Of a DNA stretch of 64,000 nt, positions 1-10,189 are shown one piece after another (within the stretch, counting starts at the first letter, position 1; every line of letters begins with the position of its first letter). Origin of the DNA: Malurus cyaneus samueli. Its lineage: Eukaryota; Chordata; Aves; Passeriformes; Maluridae. The notes below the pieces were generated by a model that was given only the letters and a program-made list of their open reading frames with translations, did no database searches and had not been told where the DNA came from. The position numbers were made by a program, and so were the translations under genes. The stretch is from assembly GCA_009741485.1 (NCBI GenBank), contig CM019216.1, forward strand, positions 49,519,248 through 49,583,247. The letters are read 5' to 3'.

Positions 1-848
1 TTATGTGAAAAGTTTCCCATTAAAATCATAGGTGCATTCTGCCACATTATTAACTTCTCTTTACAGGACAATCTGAGTTTCATTATGGCAGATAATAAGG
101 AAAATAACCTGCTTTGTGCTGTTTAAATTTCTAAGTGACTGACTTCTTTGATCTCTGCCAAGCTCTGAAGTCACCATGTCACAAAATCAAGTTTCTCTAA
201 ATATAGCACAGACTTGTCTTCCGCTATCAACTGCATAAGCCACTACCTTATTTTTTGAAAATAACACTGACATTTAAGAAAAAAATAATACTAAAGCATT
301 CCATTTGACATTACTGTGTTCTAAAGTTTACAGGGCACTATTAAGATAAATAATGCCAAAGGTTGGTGCACTGCAATAAATGAATAACGGCACAAGGAAG
401 CAGACCTACGTGAATCCGGCAAAAGAAATTCACACATTGTTCCAACTACTCTGACTGTTACAGCTGTGTGCTACTAAGTGGTGTCACCTTCAGTAAATCA
501 GTAATTTTCTGCACCTGACTTTACTAACCTACAAAACAAATGCAGTTCTTAGTGACCTATGAAGTCAAGAAAAGGCTTAATTAGTTAAGGTTTATACAGC
601 ACTTCAAAATCTTTTGATGAAAGTACTAAATTACAGAGAAAAACAGTTAACAACTACAGCTTTGCAATTTCCACCTCACACAAGGATTTATCCCTGAACT
701 ATTGGATATAGGGATATAACATGGTAGGATTTTTTGTGGGAATTTTCTTTAGCATTTCACAATTTTTCAAGCCTTACAAAAATATTCAAAATACACTTCC
801 CCCCTCCCCTTCCTTGTTTTTTTTCTGCATGCTGTTGTTTGTTTTTAC
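1..848 (-). other. PTPRK: PTPRK intron downstream of the 202-nt exon (partial)
   Basis: This is AT-rich non-coding sequence that follows the donor at 848-847 and continues beyond the window. I see no exon, recognisable repeat or RNA gene in it. A pyrimidine-rich stretch lies at about 800-845 on the + strand, which is A/G-rich in the transcript. Confidence 0.8.
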
Positions 849-1050
849 CTGAGATGTTGGTTGTTACGTTGATCGTAGTTGCTGGTCCAAACCCTTTGAT
901 GGTGCTCGCCCGTATGAAGAACTGGTACGTAGTGCCGGGGTGCAGGTGAGAGAAGACGTGGTGGGTGCTGTTCCACAGCTTGGACACTGTTTGGGGAGGT
1001 CCTGCCACCGGAACTGCGGGATCAAAGGACTGGATACTGCTATAGCTGAC
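849..1050 (-). CDS. PTPRK: PTPRK internal exon, second part of the third fibronectin type III domain
   Basis: This 202-nt exon begins in phase 0 after the acceptor TTTTCCCAG and reads 67 codons ([17 protein letters not shown] through NVTTNIS) plus one base of a split codon, ending at the donor CAG|GTAAAA. It completes the FN3 domain begun by the 110-nt exon. The typical FN3 C-terminal part [23 protein letters not shown] is clear. Sequons NST, NVT and NIS predict N-glycans, as expected for an extracellular adhesive stalk. The protein matches PTPRK as I remember it, and differs from the PTPRM equivalent (SFDPEIDLSNQSGRVSKL). The next exon, which would start the fourth FN3 domain, lies to the left of position 1. 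Together the 110- and 202-nt exons form a symmetric 312-nt unit, so they could be skipped as a pair without changing frame. Confidence 0.93.
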
Positions 1051-1186
1051 CTGGGAAAACAATTATTTTTGCAAAAACTCTTGAAGATTGTGGCACAAGA
1101 GACACTAGAGGAAACAAAAGCTTGGCTAGGGAGAAAACAAAAGACACATGCCCATCTAGCTACTCACCTATCTTGGGGACACCACA

Positions 1187-1285
1187 GAATTATAGAATCA
1201 TTTAGGCTGGAAAAGATCCTTAAGATCATCAATTCCAGCCATTAACACAACAATGCCAAATCCACCACTAAGCCAAAGAGGATTC
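1187..1285 (-). mobile_element. CR1 LINE 3'-end fragment
   Basis: The + strand reads CACAGAATTATAGAATCA, then TTTAGGCTGGAAAAGATCCTT and CCACTAAGCC. This is the reverse complement of the 3' end of an avian CR1, whose sense strand ends in repeats of ATTCTRTG. The sense orientation is therefore minus, the same as PTPRK. It is a short, diverged 5'-truncated copy, which is the usual state of CR1 in birds. The left edge is sharp at the CAGAAT repeats; the right edge is approximate. Confidence 0.75.
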
Positions 1286-1349
1286 GTGTACCACTGAAGT
1301 CTGCGTTACCTGAAAGGGTATGCAGGCACCCTTCATCATTACTGTCAGA

Positions 1350-1539
1350 TGACACGCTCCCTTGCTGGTTATAAAATCACCATAGAACATTTTGAGCTTC
1401 ACAATTTGCTTTCTCCTTAGCTGCTCTCTCAGAGGTAAAGTCACTACTCCTGTTAATCCACTGCCTTTTGCGACTGTTTCCAATTAAAAATTAAGGAAGA
1501 ACTTATCTGTTTTAATCTCATTCATCAACTGCTTTTACA
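1350..1539. repeat. 190-bp intragenic repeat, copy 1
   Basis: This segment is colinear with 10000-10189, with no net length difference and about 85% identity by eye. Shared blocks include GAGCTTCACAATTTGCTTTC and AATTAAAAATTAAGGAAG. It does not look like CR1 or the LTRs here, and I do not know its family. It could be an unnamed dispersed repeat or a duplication within the gene. Confidence 0.85.
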
Positions 1540-2280
1540 CATTAATTCATAGATGGAAAATTTCACTGCTAAATTCCACCAAGGGGAAGTGAGTGAATGG
1601 CTGAGTGGGGTTGAGAGGCCCACCTGGCTTAATCCACACTGTTTCATGAATTTTGTTAGCATTAAATAAATAAATAAATAGATTTTAATGGGTTTTGTTT
1701 GGTTTGTTGGTTTGCCTTCCCATGATTCACAAGTACACAAAGTTATATCTTTATAAGATTTAAAAGAGGAGTCCTGAAAAGCATTGTGTTTTTTTTCTCA
1801 AATCAGCTTGTGTTACCTGCTAATCTCCTGTGGAGGTCCCCAGAAGGTTCATAAATTAGAAACACTTCAGACAATTTATGCAGAGGTTTCCTTTAAGGGT
1901 GATATCTAAAGATCTAACATAGCTAAAAAAAACATTGCTCCATATCTAGTAACCATCTTACTTTTCATGTAACCTGCTCTTTCAACAAAGAAAATTTTGC
2001 AGATCATGGCTGTCAAGACTTTGGAATGGAGTGTAGCAACAATACAACATTTCTAAGGCACTTACACTCACATGCCAAAGCCACTTGACAGGAATGGACA
2101 GTCACATGCACAATAATTACAATTTTGAGTATCTAATCGCTGCAGAAATCATGTACTCAGTAAATAAAAGGAGCTTATTATTGAATAGCTGCCTAGAGAG
2201 CATGAACACCCACTGTCAGCCACCACTCTTGATGCCTCTCCCTAGCCCCATCCTGTGCTTGTGAGGGGTTTAATGATTAC

Positions 2281-2390
2281 CTCATACTGAGTAATGATGC
2301 CATTTGGATCCACAGGTTCCTTCCAGTTGAGGAAGATCTTATCTTCAAAGGGAGTTCCTTTCACTGATTTGGCAGGTATAGGGCCTGGCA
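2281..2390 (-). CDS. PTPRK: PTPRK internal exon, first part of the third fibronectin type III domain
   Basis: This 110-nt exon starts with TG, which completes the Val codon split with the 303-nt exon, and then reads 36 codons, PGPIPAKSVKGTPFED through IITQYE. The acceptor is TTTGTAG and the exon ends on a complete codon (phase 0). It encodes the first strands of an FN3 domain, including the core tryptophan in FLNWKEPVDPNGIITQYE. Its length, phase and protein sequence fit the conserved exon split in the type IIb phosphatase family, where one FN3 domain is shared by a 110-nt and a 202-nt exon. The donor reads GAG|GTAATC and lacks the usual G at +5, so it looks weak. Skipping this exon alone would shift the frame. 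Confidence 0.93.
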
Positions 2391-3844
2391 CTACAAACGA
2401 AATGCAAGTTTTAAAAATAGGAAATTCAAGAGATGGAAAAACTAAAGAGATGACAGAACATCCTATTAAAACCAAAAGTGAGCATGGGTCTATTTTTATT
2501 AATATTCATTTGCATGCAAAAAGCAATGGTAGAGTGTATGAAAAAGCACTTCAAAGTGTATTTTGTCATTTGCAGTGCAGAGAGAGCATGAAGTTGAAAT
2601 GTTAACATTATCGCCACATATGGTTTTCAAAATTCCATGCGAAGTCAAATTGTCTCGTAGTATAGCCAGGGGAAACAGTTCAAGCTAGATTACAACTTCA
2701 GGGAACATCATTGAACTCTGTAATAAGCGTATCTCAGGACAAGGACTACATGGTTCTAAAATTCTTTTAAAAAGAAAAATCAAAGGAAAGGAAGAGCCTC
2801 TGTTATACATCTCCTTCCAAAGGAGAGTAATTCTTACAAAATAGTTCTCAATCACATCTTCTTATGGTTTGTTGTTTTAAAATAAATCCTCATTTAAAAG
2901 AGACAATGGGGAAACACACCAGCTCAGCTGCCACTTCTTTTAGCCTTTGACCTCCTCGTGTGCAGAAGGATCAAGACTGCTCACTTCAAATCCTTCCAAT
3001 AAGAGATGTTTTCAAAGCTTTGAACTGAACCACACTAAGGTGACCTTACTTTCTTATTTTAAATGGAACCAATATCCCTGGTGTAATAACAGATCTGAAA
3101 TGTCACCTCAGGCCTCTTTTCCCAAGTGATTCACAGCACCCAGTAATCCCATTAACACCAGGCAGAAGCACTTAGTTATCTCCCATTTCAGCTTACATGA
3201 TATTTTTGCCTACACATACCATCCCTTTTTATCACAGCAGCTCACCTAGATTTGAACACACACAGATTGAAAGAAGGCAGTGAGGGTAAATGACCATCTG
3301 GAGAAATCGTGAACCCAAAGAAGCACCTTTCCCCCTCAAAGAGTCAAAGTTGTTCAAATTTCAGTCTTTTGATCTAAAATGTTGTACCTATTTAATATAT
3401 TGGCATATATTTCTGTCTCCTTCTAATAAGTCTATTTTCTTCTATACAACTTCCAGTGAGCCTCATGCCTGACACTCCTTGGGTATTCATTATCAAAACA
3501 GACTGAAGTTTTACAAAGAGCAAAAATAAATTAAAATCAGATGGATCAAAGGAAATATCAGGCACTGTGCTAGCAGCAGGAAGGAGTGACTGGTCTCTCC
3601 CAACAACAGAATTTATTTCAGTCTGCATGCAAGCTATAAATGATGATCTGACCCTTGGTACAAGCAACATAATTTAGCACATTAATAATAAATTCATGGG
3701 GTCAAAAAAGCACAGAAGTAAACAAATGAGAGTTTCACAGAACCTGTTCATCCAACTGTAACATGAAGGCTTAGGAGAGGTTAACTGAAATCACGGGCTG
3801 GTGCTTTTCTTCAGTGTCCCAGGACAGAGCAGGCAGTGGATGAA

Positions 3845-3865
3845 GGCTGTCATGCCATGACAGCC
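3845..3865. repeat. Perfect inverted repeat, 10-bp arms and 1-nt centre
   Basis: GGCTGTCATG, then C, then CATGACAGCC. Both arms contain the CTGTCA/TGACAG core that TALE homeodomain factors (MEIS/TGIF type) bind. A regulatory role is inference only. Confidence 0.88.
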
Positions 3866-5159
3866 CCTCTGTGCTTTTCTGTCATTGAGAGACTTCCTGT
3901 AGGCAATGCTTCATTTTCCATGGGAATGCCCTACAGTATTTCCTTACATCTCAAAAGAGGTATGAGTACCCTGCTGCACGTGGCATTATCTTTGGAAGAT
4001 GCATGAACATGTTTGTGTGTGTGCATGTACATCTGTGTTTGGGAAAGAACCCTGCTGCACACCAGGGCATGTACACAGTGTATGAAATTTGACATTAAAC
4101 CACATCAAAGTATGTGGGGTAAAAGAAAACAGACACGATTGCTCAAAAACATGCAAAACACTTTTTGTATGGTGCTTTTAAAAAGAAATGTTTCATATTC
4201 AGTTGAAACTGGGTGCAGGGCTCTACATTTGAAGGTTGCATAAATCCTCCTACACCTTCTGTTTAAACACCAAGGTGGAATAAGGCTCTAGGCTCATCTC
4301 ATTCCATGGCTGTTTTCTTCTGCAATATAAAATTTGATGCTTAAGGCAGAAGCAGCAATGTTAAAGTGACTGGAATCACATGATCCCAGTTAGTTTCATG
4401 CTTCTCTTCCCCCTGGCATGGGAAGGGTACAAGAACAGAAGCTAGCACAGCAAAGAGCAGCTTGTTCAGAATTCCAGTTTAAAAAGGTCAGAAAGAAAAA
4501 AAGAGCAAGCATCTAGGGAAAGAGAATGGCAATTCCCACAAACCTCATCCAGCCCAACAAATTCATAAAAATGATTGTTGGAATTAACATAAATAATTTG
4601 AGAACTCAACTAGAAATCAAAGAAAGAAACAAACAAAAGTTCAAGTGCCCAGAAAAAGGAATATAAATTAATATTAGTTTGAAGGACACATTTTGATGGT
4701 CTGAAGTGTTTTTTTCCTTTCCATTTTCCAGGTCAGCCACAGCAAAATTTTAATTGCACTTCTTTACCAAAAGGGTAGAGGGAGTAAGGAAAGAGAAAAG
4801 CAGGAGTAAGAGAATCTGCTTAAAGAACAGAGTATCTTCAGATTAATCAAAATAATGCCTTAACATCCTCACTTGTTCTTTTATGTCTTTGTTCTTTGGT
4901 CAGTATTTGTTGAAAAAAAATATTTTAAAAAGGCCAAAATGAGTTAAAAAAAATCCCTAAACAAACAAAAAAAACACCAACAAAAGATCAACAGCAAGGT
5001 AACCTGCCGGCAACATTACCCCGAAGACTCAAACTGCATTTCCACATTCTTCAGCCATTGCTGTCTGTTCTCTGTGACTCCCAGCAAGACTCTGAGGACT
5101 TCAGAAATACCTTAAACTCTGTCTTTCCAACACAGTGTTAAGAGTCTTTCCTTTTACAG

Positions 5160-5764
5160 TGGTTTGACCCTGGCTGGATGCCAGGTGCCCACCAAGCTGC
5201 TCTATCACTCCCTTTCCCAGCAGGACAGAGGAGAGAAAATAAGATGGAAAACAATTAGCAGGCTGAGATTAGACAGATTACTAAAAAGGGGGAAAAAAAA
5301 AAAAAAAAAAAAAAAAGACAAGTTTGCACACACACAAGCAAAGGGGAAAAGTTAATCTCTACTTCCCATCACTGAGCAATGTTCAGCCACTTCTCAGGAA
5401 GCAGGGCTTTAGCACATGCACTGGTTGCTCCAGTAGGCAAAATTTGCAAAATGAAGAATTCTCCCCCCACAATTCCTTCTCACTCCCTTAGCATTTACAC
5501 CTGAGCTGATGTCATATGGCATGGAATATCCCTTGGGTTAATGTGGCTCAGCTGACTTGGCTGCGTTCCCTCCCAGGACCATGCCCACTCCCAGCCTCTT
5601 GCTGAGGGGGAATGTTGGGAGGCAGAGCTGATGCTGTGCCAGCCCTGCTCAGCAGCAGCCAAAGCATTGGTGTTTCATCAGCACCTTTCTGGGTACCAGT
5701 GCAAGGCACAGCACCGTGAGGGATGCTAAGGGATAATGAATTCCACCTCAGCCAGACCAATACA
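5160..5764. mobile_element. Solo LTR of an avian endogenous retroviral family, old copy
   Basis: The segment begins TGGTTTGACCCTGGCTGG and ends near CCAGACCAATACA. It contains the blocks GATGTCATATGGCATGGAAT, ATCCCTTGGGTTAATGTGGC and CAGCTGACTTGGCTGC. I recognise this order as that of a common bird LTR. It has TG...CA ends and contains a run of 24 A (5293-5316). No gag, pol or env coding sequence adjoins it. I see no clear target-site duplication, consistent with age. Family name and transcriptional orientation are not certain. Confidence 0.72.
5293..5316. repeat. A24 homopolymer
   Basis: A run of 24 A inside the LTR at 5160-5764. Its length in the assembly may be unreliable. Confidence 0.9.
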
Positions 5765-7341
5765 CCTTTCTTTGATATTTAGCAAGGACTTGTGTGAAAA
5801 CTAGCCAAGTAAATGTCATCCTGGTGTTGACACAAACAGCAGGCTTGTGTGAGCTGTTTTTGGGCTTATGTGAGCATCTCCAGAAGCTCCATCACTCACC
5901 ACAGCACATTTTTGCTGACTTCTCAGCTCCCATTCTTTTCCTGCATGAGCTCTCACTCTTTCCCTTGGACTTACAGTTTACACTTAAAACACTCAAGACT
6001 GTTACAAGTGTATTAAGGTGAAGTATGTTACTTAACATTATCATCTGAATAATTCAAAAAGTATAAGTAGCTGTTAGAGGAGTTGAACTTGGACCTTTTG
6101 GCCTCTGCACCCACTCTTGATAAAGATTCCGGTCTCACTGATTTTCTTTCCATCTGCTGACCTTGTGAAGTGTGACCCCGCCATCTCACTGTGATAACAA
6201 CAGTAAACACACACTCTTTCCCATGCATTACTCTATGCTAAACTTCCAACAAGTCAGGATTTACACTTATCTGAAGAAGTGAAATAATTTAGGTGGTTTA
6301 ACTATACAGATATTAGAAGAGATTTTGAACTACGGCAAAAAAACAAACCAAAAAACCAGTAAAGAAGTATACAAACATAAAATGTACATATATATAAAAG
6401 TAAGAGAAAACAAACTCAAAGGGAACCTGAGCAAGGTTTTATAGTGCAAACAACACAAGCTCTTCTTTCATGATTTACATGCATCTCCAGAGCTCTTTTA
6501 ATAAAGCTATATATTCATATAGTGAATAGTTGATAATCTTTTCTTCTATATGCATGTGGGATGGTGGACTTTATAAATATTATGCATAATGGAAGTACAA
6601 ACCATCAATCTGACATCACACCAATTCATATTAGACCAATATATTTGCATTAAATTATGTCACAGTCACAAATAAATTTTTATTCACAAATAGTGTCACT
6701 TAAATGTTGTTCTACACTGACTTAACAGGAAATTTATATTACAATACATCACTTCTGGAAAAACAATGTATTAACTGACACCAACCACTATAAAAGTGAA
6801 TTTATATTGCTTCAGTTTTCCTGCTACAAAATAATGAAAGTGCATGTAAACAGAGTATTTTTATTATTATTATACTCCATGAAAGCCATGCACAGTATTA
6901 CTACACTGTGTGGCCAGTGTTACATGCAGAAATATGCAGGGTTATGTTGCAAAAGTTCTTTTGCTGTAATCAAAAAAGGCGGTGTATTAGCAGCAAACCT
7001 TCTCTCAGCCTTTCTCTCAAAGCAGATGCCCATTTTCAGGAGATGGTGACAGTTAATCTGTCTTACTGTTTAAACATCACAAGCAACAAAATGGTCCACC
7101 TTCCCATGTGTTTTTTCTGAGGGCTTTACCATTTTTACTTTACACTTTATTACAACTGCAGACTAAAAAAAAAAAAAAAACAAAACTAGAACTGCTATTG
7201 CTGGTCTTTACCATAAGAGCATTTACACCAAAGCTGGTTACCAAAATTACTTCTTCAGAAATCACTCAAGTTGGACAATTTGCAGCAAAGAACAAAATAC
7301 TATTGAATGTTACTGAGAAAATTATTGTTTCTGTATTGAGA

Positions 7342-7666
7342 GTCACATGTGGTGCATATGCTCCACTTGGCATTCCTTTTCCAGTCCCAGTGTTCCTGGA
7401 GCTGTAGGTTTCGTGGCTCTTTGAGCTCCACCCCCGCCCTAACGGAGGTGCTGAGGTCCCCATCACCATGGGTGGCCCAAATTTCAACAGATTGGAGGCA
7501 GCAATGTTGATGCACTGCCATGATCCCTTGGGCACTACTTTTGCAGACCCAGTGCCCCTGGAGCTGGAGGCCTTCTGGCTCCCTCAACCCTAACCCTGAT
7601 TTTAAAGGAAGCCTGGTGCTGAGGTGCTTCCAGGGGTGGTGATTCCACTACTTCTGTGACCAGCTT
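7342..7666. repeat. Degenerate 162-bp tandem repeat, about two units
   Basis: A GC-richer block in which CCCAGTGTTCCTGGAGCTG (7386-7404) recurs 162 bp later as CCCAGTGCCCCTGGAGCTG, and GGAGGTGCTGAGGTCC (about 7444) recurs as TGGTGCTGAGGTGCTTCC. The period is 54 codons, and the minus strand stays open across both units, giving the repeated motif LQLQxHW. I see no sign that it is translated. It is probably an old minisatellite or part of an unrecognised element. Confidence 0.7.
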
Positions 7667-9175
7667 GTTCCAATATCCACATTCATGAGTTCTGGTTGTG
7701 CTAAATTTGGGGGCTTGGACTCCTAAAATTTAAGCCTTTTCCCATCAAATGCTGACCTCACCACATCTCAATCATGGGATTTGAAAATGTTTCTCAGTTT
7801 CAGGATGAAATAGCCTCACAAAATCATGCATTAAAACTTCCTGAAGTATGCCATTCAATATTTGGAAAGTGCTTTTAGCTAGCACATGGCTTAGGAACAT
7901 AGACACTTTTGGGTCCAGGTGTTAGCCTTCATTCTACTGCAAAAACTGCTGAAAGAACCACTAATTCTGGCCAAAAAGCAAGCATCATTATGTTAAAAAA
8001 AGCATTTCAACAAAATAACTTCATATGCAATACCACTTTTTCAGCTGTAAAGATTCTAATATAGGTACCTAATGAAAATGAAAGTAGGAAGATGTTTGAG
8101 CCAGGGTAAATAGTTCTGTGTTTCAGGGGCAATTTTTTCTTAGCTATTCATATAAAACCAAGCTTGTACTTCTAGTTTCTGCAATAACTTAGAACAGCTT
8201 GCTTCATTGGTTGTCTGTTCAGCATAAGCCTAAAATAAATCTGTGCTAATACTTTAAATAATCAACTTTTCTGATGTCTTTCACAAAAAGTCCTCATATG
8301 TCCTGCAACTATTTTTTCCTTCTCGATGACATGCCAATAGCAAAACTTATCATCTGAAAAATAGAATGGAAGTTTTTTTTCACAAGATATAGGACAAATA
8401 AGTTATTCCAGGCTCCTTTTATGAACACTAGTAGGTTGGTTACACTCAGTTTCAGTTCACTGTTCCTCAAGACATAAAAATTCCTCCCGTATTTGACTAT
8501 CTCGACACTAAATTTTGTCAATGCTTATGACCTGCACGTCACTAGTCTCTCAAGGATCAAAGACTAAGATCAATACCTTTAGCAGTAACATTTATGGACA
8601 ACTTCACATTGGAACTTCTATCTCTTAATCATGGAGTTCTCTTTGCTAACAGCAGCGATTTGCCAATTTTTCCCTCATTAGGATTAGCACACCTGGTTCA
8701 CTTGACATCTATGCACATGTCACTCGGCTAGATGAGTTACACATTTTTGAGACCATTTTCCATTTCCAACAATCTCTGCAGCCCTTCTTGGCTGTAATGG
8801 ACTTAGTTTATTATCCTTTTCTCCCAGATGGATTTCTTCTGCAACTTTTAAAGTGCTACAAGTGAAGTTTTACGTCTATGTTTTTTCAAGGTTCCTTGAA
8901 GCATTATTTGCTTCTTCACTTTGATTAAAGCATGATTTCTACCTCTTCTTTCCTCCATCAGTTTCCTAGGATGCCAGAACAACTTGGGAAGGAGGAAGCA
9001 AAAAGATGTTTCTCACAGCAAATGGGTGGTTTTTGTTTGGTTGGTTTGGTTTTTTGTAAAGCCAACTTACAAAACTTACTACTATCAATCACAGTAAAAT
9101 ACTAAACGTCAACTATTGCCACAAAATCCTGCCTCTCGAAACTGGTGAAAGATATTTCCTCTTCACTCAGTGCCA

Positions 9176-9653
9176 TGGTTTAACCCCAGCCAGCAGCTAA
9201 GCTCCAGCCAGCCAGTTGCTCACTCCTCCCTCAGCCGCTGGATGGGGCAGAAAATATGAAAAAAATAACAGCAATGACAAAATAATTAGAATATATGTAA
9301 CCAATTATGTGTTATGTGCATTGCAATTGCTCACCACACACAGACTGATGCCCAGCTGTTTTCCCAGCAGTGAGCCCTGGCCAGGTTTCTCCCCAGTTTA
9401 TAAACTGAGTGTGATGTTCCATGTATACAATGTCCCTTTGGCCTGTTCGGGGCAGTGTACTGGCTGCAGACCCTCCCAGCCTTCTTGCTGGCAGGACATG
9501 AGAAGCTGAAAGGCCCTTGACACAGTATAAACACTACTTAGGAACAACTCAAATATCAGTATGTTATCAACATCATTCTCATCCTAAAACCAAACCTCAG
9601 CACTGTACCAGCTACTCAGAATAAAATTATCCCAGGTGAAATCAGGACATACA
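9176..9653. mobile_element. Solo LTR, same avian family, internally shortened
   Basis: It starts TGGTTTAACCCCAGCCAGCA, and includes GTTTATAAACTGAGTGTGAT, AATGTCCCTTTGGCCTGTTC, a GCTGGCAGGACATGAGAAGC block and an end near ATTATCCCAGGTGAAATCAG. The order of blocks matches the element at 5160-5764 in the same orientation, but the middle is shorter and the two are strongly diverged. No retroviral coding sequence is visible between the two, so they look like independent solo LTRs and not the ends of one provirus. Confidence 0.75.
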
Positions 9654-9999
9654 TTTAGACAATACACAAAGTATTTCACTCTTTCTCTTTTTTTGGTCCT
9701 CTAATTGTAACATATCCTCTTCCTCTGCCATTCCCCCAAGTGGCAAGCCTGTTGGGAGTTTTTCCAAGAGCATTAGTAATGATTGGACAGTTGGTGTCTT
9801 TAACACTTCATCCCAGCTCTCAGTATCTCTGCACGGAGCTGAACAAGCCACAGACTCTAAAAGATCAGGGGGCCTCATTTGTGTCCAACAAGCACATGCT
9901 TTGGCCCAGACCAAAGCTCTGGTATACTTTAAGCCCTAAAATTGATACTTCTTCTATGCCAAGTGATCCTTTTCAATTAGTTGTTTGCCTGCTGTTAAA

Positions 10000-10189
10000 T
10001 GTCACACTCCCTCACTGGTTGCAAAATCACCATCGAACACTCTGAGCTTCACAATTTGCTTTCTCTGTAGCTGCTCTCTCAGAGCTAATGCCACTATTCC
10101 TGTTAATGCACTGCCTTTTGCATCTGTTTCAAATTAAAAATTAAGGAAGCATTTATCTGCTACAATCCCGTTTATCCATTGCTTTTACA
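10000..10189. repeat. 190-bp intragenic repeat, copy 2
   Basis: This is the partner of 1350-1539, in the same orientation, about 8.65 kb away and in a different intron. Similarity starts near TGTCACACTCCC and stops after GCTTTTACA. The flanks do not align, so the duplicated unit is well delimited. Confidence 0.85.

Larger units (their letters stand above)
1051..2280 (-). other. PTPRK: PTPRK short intron (1,230 bp) between the 110- and 202-nt exons
   Basis: This short phase-0 intron splits the third FN3 domain. Its donor is GTAATC and its acceptor ends TTTTCCCAG. It contains a small CR1 fragment (about 1187-1285), copy 1 of a 190-bp repeat (1350-1539) and a short TAAA microsatellite near 1668-1682. 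I recognise nothing in the rest. Confidence 0.88.

Noticed and set aside
940..1245. 101-codon open frame on the + strand
   Set aside because: It is the antisense shadow of the PTPRK 202-nt exon and runs into the adjacent CR1 fragment.
4014..4032. Short alternating TG/CA tract
   Set aside because: Only 19 nt, mostly a simple TG run; too common to be notable.
5160..9653. One intact provirus bounded by the two LTR-like elements
   Set aside because: No gag, pol or env similarity is visible between them, the elements are strongly diverged in length and sequence, and unrelated sequence (the 162-bp repeat) sits in the interval.
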